The notes beneath the pieces are model-generated. The model was not told where the DNA came from. It saw only the letters and a list, made by a program, of their open reading frames with translations, and made no database searches. Of a stretch of 11,361 nt of DNA, positions 8,069 to 11,361 are shown piece after piece (position 1 is the stretch's first letter; each line of letters begins with the position of its first letter). This DNA is from Pigoraptor vietnamica (lineage: Eukaryota > Opisthokonta > Filasterea). A program made the translations under genes and the position numbers. The stretch is taken from contig CALSCQ010001892.1 of assembly GCA_943704525.1 (NCBI GenBank), positions 1-11,361 on the forward strand, in the 5' to 3' direction.

Positions 8069-10360
8069 ATGGCGCAGCGGGGGGACCCCCTTGCGGACCT
8101 TCTCGAGGAGATTAGAAAAGTCGACGAGAAAGTTGGCCGCATGGAGAAGGAGATCGCCGATCTAGAGAGCACGCAGACGGACTGGGACCTGCAGACGCCG
8201 AAGTTGTCGGAAGAGGCTTATAAGGCGCTGGTGAACAAATTGGACGCGCGTCGCAAAGAGAAGGAAGAGCTGCTCAAGCAGAAGACGATTTTGTTTCAAG
8301 GTGAGCAAGTGGGCTGCCCACTGGCAGTCGCGATGGTCGTGTTTGCCGTGACACGCACTCCTCAGCGTTTCCTGCGTCGCGAGTGCGCGTGCTTTTCTTG
8401 CTCGCCATTCGCTCTCTCACTTGCGTCCGCACCTTTCTTGTTTTCAGCTGCGGCGAACAGTGCGGGCGCGTCGACGGCCGGTGAGTCCATCCCCCTTTCA
8501 CTCAACAACGTGGTCGTGCATACGTGTGCGCATGATGACATTATCCTTGTTGTGTGTGTACGTGTGTGACGGCCGAGCGAGCGTAGTTCGCGTGTGATTT
8601 GTGGTTATGCATTGGCACTCGTCCTAAGACTATGTGGTGCTCTGTCTCTGTGTGTTTCGTATGTTTGTGTGTATTTGTGTGTCTGTGTTTTGTGTGTGTT
8701 TTGTGTGTATGTGTCTGCATCTGTGTATGTTTGTGTGTCTTTGTGTGTGTGTGTGTGTCTGTGCGTGTGTGTGTGGCTTGTGTTTGTGTCTGTCTTCAGC
8801 TGTGTGTGTTGTGTTTATATGTGCTCTCCTCCTCGTCCCTCGTTTGACCAAGAGCGCACATATGGTTTGAGGGTTTTTTCTGCATCGGTATTTCATGAAT
8901 GTGTTCTGACCGACTGTCGCACGGTCGCTCATTCTGCAACGCGTTCCCCGCTGATCCCTCCTATCCGTGCATTTCGCAGTTCGGGCGAATATCGTTTCGA
9001 AAGGATTTCCGCCGCTAGCTGCGCAGTCTCTGTCTGCATCTGTACCATCGCTCAACCGCCTCCACGTGGGCGCACGAATCGTCGAGGCCGAGTTTCACAA
9101 CTGCATTGACCTGACTTTCGACCGTCTGCGCGAGTCTATGGCGTGGAGTAGTAATCGGTGTGCGTTGGGAAAGTTTAAGTGGTCCACTGAGTCGGACATA
9201 TCGTACGCCGTGCAACTCGCGCTCGACGACATCTGCAACTGTGTTGGCCTACGAGGTCATCTAGAGCTTTGCAACGAGTTCGGCGTTGTCGGGACTGTGC
9301 CAGACATGTGGGTCTTGTCTGCTCGCGGACGTCCTGTTGGTGTCGTAGAGGTTAGGAAACCCGGCCGAAACATCCTCGCGACAGAAGAGGTGGCTGGGCA
9401 AATGTACGATTACCTGAAGCCTGCGCACTTTCTACGGATGGACCACGTGTTCGGCATTGCGACGACGTATGCGGAATGGCGCATCTGCTGGCTGCGGAAC
9501 TCCGCCACGATGAGTGCCGCGAGCTCCTCTCCGTCGGCAGTGCTCTCGGACGATGGCCACGACGACTCGATCGACGCGTGGTGAAAGCATGATCTGGGCG
9601 AGCCTCGGTGGGATGGCAACGCTAACTCGACACCTCTGACGGACGCGCCGGTGACGCCGATGAAAGGGCGGAAAATTTGCGCGGGCCCTGTCGTTGAGCT
9701 CGGTGATCATACGGCGCTAATTAGAATGGTTGCGTCGGCGCTTTTCAAAATGCTTATGTCGCCCACCACGCCGCCGACTCTCGCGAGCGCGAATCACCAC
9801 TACATACTTCTCACCGAATCGTCGTACGTCTGGGCGACGCTTCCGAACGGCTTCAAGCTCAGGCCTGGCATTATGCCGGCCTCGAACACAAAGAATCTGT
9901 TTCTCCTAGCGGACCTTCGCGGCGGCATCGAGGGCCGCCTTTGGCTAGCCGCCAACGGAGACGGTGCGGTCTGTGTCGTCAAATTTGCGGGAGGCGCCAC
10001 ACAATCCAGACGATCCGGCCCGACTGGAATACGAGCGCAAGATGTGGCACACGCTTTGGGGCGTCAGGACGTGCGCGTACAGAAGTTGGGCGGTAAATTT
10101 GCGCTCGTGATGCCGTACGTCCGCATGACTACGGACGCGGACTGGGAGCAGCCTCAAGTCCAAGCCGTTGCGCGAGCGGCCATCGTGCGCATCGACGAAG
10201 CTGGCTATGCGTATGCCGACGCACACCGGCGGCACCTGGGCCTCTATAGGGACGGCATGAACGCGCTGCATGGACGGTGTTTGTCGATCTATCTTCAGTC
10301 GTTGAAAAGGGCTCCGAGTCCTCGTTGGAGACAATGCTGCGCACACTACACCTGGCGTAA
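8069..10360 (+). pseudogene. Crinkler-type effector-like gene: coiled coil, PD-(D/E)XK nuclease fold and kinase, decayed
   Basis: Exons 8069-8300, 8448-8480 and 8980-10360 join in phase (both introns phase 1, 147 and 499 nt, donors GTGAGC and GTGAGT). The ATG has strong context (GCAGCCATGG). Residues 1-77 are charged heptad-like helix, a coiled coil in place of an oomycete Crinkler secretion header. Residues about 115-265 resemble the restriction-endonuclease-fold domain of Crinkler (CR) proteins: PDMWVL with D197, VVEVRKPG with E212, then GQMYDYL, FGIATTY and WRICWL. An in-frame TGA (9582-9584) follows residue 289, and the same frame stays open to about 9995. Beyond it is the kinase-like domain of these proteins: RKICAGPVVELG, then CVVKFA with the ATP-binding Lys at 9981-9983. 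The frame then shifts at about 9996-10002, back at about 10048-10062 and again at about 10256-10274; the last frame ends at TAA 10358-10360. The domain pair is characteristic of CR proteins. Four lesions make function unlikely, though a truncated 289-residue coiled coil-nuclease product is still encodable. Confidence 0.85.
8481..8979 (+). repeat. 499-nt intron with a long TG-rich low-complexity tract
   Basis: This second intron of the Crinkler-type gene runs from GTGAGT to TTTCGCAG. It is over three times longer than the gene's other intron because of degenerate (TG)n-type sequence, densest at about 8640-8820. Open stretches across it encode only Cys/Val repeats (plus) or Thr/His repeats (minus). 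I see no gene inside it. Confidence 0.8.
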
Positions 10361-10469
10361 TGCATCTGTTGCCATCGACAGCCCCAGTTTCTGCGTGTAC
10401 GGCCGCTGTGTATCTAATGGGATAATTATGGCGGCACATTGAGATTCTTTTTGTAGTAAGGCAAAATTA

Positions 10470-10494
10470 GTAAGTCAAGAGGTAATTGACTTAC
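10470..10494. repeat. AT-rich inverted repeat
   Basis: GTAAGTCAA (10470-10478) and TTGACTTAC (10486-10494) are perfect 9-nt complements around a 7-nt loop. It lies 110 nt past the pseudogene's last stop, and a TAGTAAG direct repeat (10454-10460 and 10468-10474) overlaps its left arm. It could be a transcript-end hairpin or a transposon remnant. Confidence 0.6.
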
Positions 10495-10770
10495 GTACCA
10501 TCCAGTTAGGGACCTATAGTAACCTACAGCAAGGGGACCTTGACGGCCTACTGAGTCCTCGATCTTGTACGCGTAGTCCCGGCTTCAGTTATTGTCGCCG
10601 ATTGACGTGGTGCCATTACCCGAGCCGGCAGTGTGATTACGTCGCAGTCCCTGTCCTGCCGAATATGTCTGGGTGCCGTAAACGGTCCCACCAACATTTC
10701 CGCCGGCAGTATTGATGCCATTTCTTAGAGCGCAGCCCATGACTCAGCCCCTGCCGGATCAGCCGGGTCA

Positions 10771-10818
10771 GTGTCAGCAAGGGCGCTTATAGCGCCCTAT
10801 AAGCGCCCTTGGTGTCAG
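10771..10818. repeat. Perfect 15-bp hairpin flanked by 7-bp direct repeats
   Basis: The arms, 10778-10792 and 10797-10811, are exact complements (CAAGGGCGCTTATAG and its reverse complement) around the 4-nt loop CGCC. GTGTCAG stands directly outside on the left (10771-10777) and recurs on the right (10812-10818) in the same orientation, like a target-site duplication around a tiny foldback insertion. A shorter alternative fold pairs GGGCGC with GCGCCC inside 10781-10797. Confidence 0.85.
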
Positions 10819-10839
10819 TCAGCGGCGTCCGTATCGTCA

Positions 10840-10871
10840 GTCTGGACAACTGAGGGTGACCGCCCGTGATC
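10840..10871 (+). repeat. Direct repeat copy B, right of the Crinkler-type pseudogene
   Basis: This is the second copy of the repeat at 7957-7987, 32 nt long, in the same orientation and matching at 30 of 32 aligned positions; the last 17 nt (GGTGACCGCCCGTGATC) are identical. It lies about 295 nt upstream of the PEX11 start codon. The similarity stops abruptly on both sides. Confidence 0.85.
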
Positions 10872-11080
10872 ACGCACCCCGCGACTTGCTTCCGACGGAA
10901 TAGTCACCACTGCGCGACGCCGGGCGATGTTGACGGCTGTTTCCACGCACGCACACACGCAGCGTGGGTTTGACGCAAAGTGTGCGCATTTCACGCGTTG
11001 GGACACCTTTGTTTTGTAAGGCGTAGGTCGCCATTGACACTCATTGCCTCGAGAGTGTCAGCGTCGCCTATTTTTCTGCC

Positions 11081-11140
11081 GTGAGTGACTCAACGTCTGT
11101 TCCCTTTCTTTCTTCTTTATTTTTCCTTTTTCTTTTCAAG
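11081..11140 (+). other. Possible 5' UTR intron of PEX11
   Basis: A GTGAGT donor-like sequence at 11081 is followed by CTCAAC (branch-point-like), an unbroken run of about 40 pyrimidine-rich bases and TTTCAAG ending at 11140, 25 nt before the PEX11 ATG. At 60 nt it suits the smaller introns here, but the acceptor is AAG rather than the CAG common elsewhere. A pyrimidine-rich core promoter would look similar. Confidence 0.35.
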
Positions 11141-11165
11141 GGAAAGAGAAGGAGGCTACAGCACC

Positions 11166-11245
11166 ATGGCTCCCAATAGTACCGAAGTCCTTGCGTCGTT
11201 TGTGCAGTTTACTTCGCAGACGGCGGGGCGAGACAAAATTTACCG
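11166..11245 (+). CDS. PEX11: Peroxisomal membrane proliferation protein PEX11, first exon only
   Basis: PEX11 proteins insert into the peroxisomal membrane through amphipathic helices and elongate it before fission (family knowledge). The exon encodes 26 codons plus 2 nt and ends at a GTGCGT donor (11246). Its peptide contains VLASFVQFTSQTAGRDKIYR, matching the family's N-terminal signature: a short helix, then T-x-GRDK and a basic end that normally leads into an R-x-x-QY segment in the next exon. The ATG has strong context (CAGCACCATGGC). The rest of the gene is beyond the right edge, so length and paralogue type cannot be judged. The short match is specific, but only about 27 residues are visible. 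Confidence 0.8.
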
Positions 11246-11292
11246 GTGCGTGGCGAAGCTCACTCTCGCACCGTTTGTTCTTTCGCTGCTTG

Positions 11293-11294
<2 letters not shown>

Positions 11295-11361
<67 letters not shown>
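11295..11361 (+). repeat. (TC)n microsatellite in the first PEX11 intron, reaching the window end
   Basis: This is an uninterrupted dinucleotide run of 67 nt that continues past the edge. It starts 49 nt after the GTGCGT donor of the PEX11 intron. A pure tract of this length is expected to be highly length-variable and may mark an assembly end. Confidence 0.97.

Larger units (their letters stand above)
10361..11165. other. Spacer between the Crinkler-type pseudogene and PEX11
   Basis: This 805-bp region shows no convincing gene. It holds an AT-rich inverted repeat (10470-10494), a perfect 15-bp hairpin between 7-bp direct repeats (10771-10818), repeat copy B (10840-10871) and a long pyrimidine run (11099-11137) just upstream of PEX11. 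A 51-codon open frame runs on the minus strand from ATG 10740 to TGA 10585. It is rich in Gly, Asn and Thr and has no recognised family. Confidence 0.5.

Noticed and set aside
8599-8870. Plus- and minus-strand open frames over the TG tract
   Set aside because: They encode only Cys/Val or Thr/His low-complexity peptides and lie within an intron whose splice sites fit the flanking exons.
9582-9584. TGA read as selenocysteine or as a reassigned codon
   Set aside because: TGA ends the RNase H gene sensibly and the domain has no expected selenocysteine site. Three frameshifts downstream point to decay.
9581-9650. An intron removing the in-frame TGA at 9582
   Set aside because: A GTGAAA donor exists at 9581, but no AG within the following 70 nt restores the phase. 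The codons after the TGA continue in the same frame, so a nonsense mutation is simpler.
10778-10811. The hairpin as an intrinsic (bacterial-type) terminator
   Set aside because: The window is nuclear and intron-bearing, and no T-run follows the stem. The flanking 7-bp direct repeats suggest an insertion instead.
1-11361. tRNA, rRNA, CRISPR or bacterial operon features
   Set aside because: I looked for tRNA arms, spaced repeat arrays and Shine-Dalgarno-led gene runs, and saw none that I could support.

Overview
This is a GC-rich nuclear window from a unicellular eukaryote. Every gene is split by spliceosomal introns, most with donors of the form GTGNG(T/A) and CAG acceptors. The products include a mitochondrial enzyme and a peroxisomal membrane protein, and introns and spacers carry long GT, GA and TC microsatellites. 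The cardiolipin synthase is the CDP-alcohol phosphotransferase type and, as I recall the family, reads most like fungal and animal versions. A Crinkler-type REase-kinase gene is also present; such genes are known from chytrid fungi, oomycetes and some other protists. An early-diverging, zoosporic-type fungus or a related opisthokont is my best guess, but this is inference and could be wrong.

Layout, left to right. (1) Minus strand, 1822 down to 25 and off the left edge: a seven-exon mitochondrial cardiolipin synthase (CRLS1 type) with a separate presequence exon. (2) 1823-2245: a shared spacer between two divergent genes. (3) Plus strand, 2246-3503: three exons encoding a complete type 1 RNase H domain followed by a retropepsin-like domain whose catalytic Asp is missing. 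(4) 3504-4172: a spacer with an 18-bp tandem duplication. (5) Plus strand, 4173-7746: six exons that join into an exact 1000-residue protein with a large helical body and a C-terminal MYND zinc finger. (6) Plus strand, 8069-10360: a decayed Crinkler-type gene with a coiled coil, a PD-(D/E)XK nuclease-like domain and a protein-kinase-like domain, broken by one in-frame TGA and three frameshifts. (7) 10361-11165: a spacer with a perfect 15-bp hairpin flanked by 7-bp direct repeats. (8) Plus strand, 11166 to the right edge: the first exon of a PEX11 peroxisomal proliferation factor, then a (TC)n-filled intron.

The genes do not form a pathway. CRLS1 and PEX11 are housekeeping genes of two different organelles, and the MYND protein has no assignable role. 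The accessory material is the RNase H/pseudo-retropepsin fusion and the Crinkler pseudogene. A 31-32 nt sequence occurs in direct orientation on both sides of that pseudogene (7957-7987 and 10840-10871), which suggests the gene sits inside, or beside the scars of, a mobile unit. All exon joins were made by hand from splice signals, reading phase and family conservation; none has transcript support.
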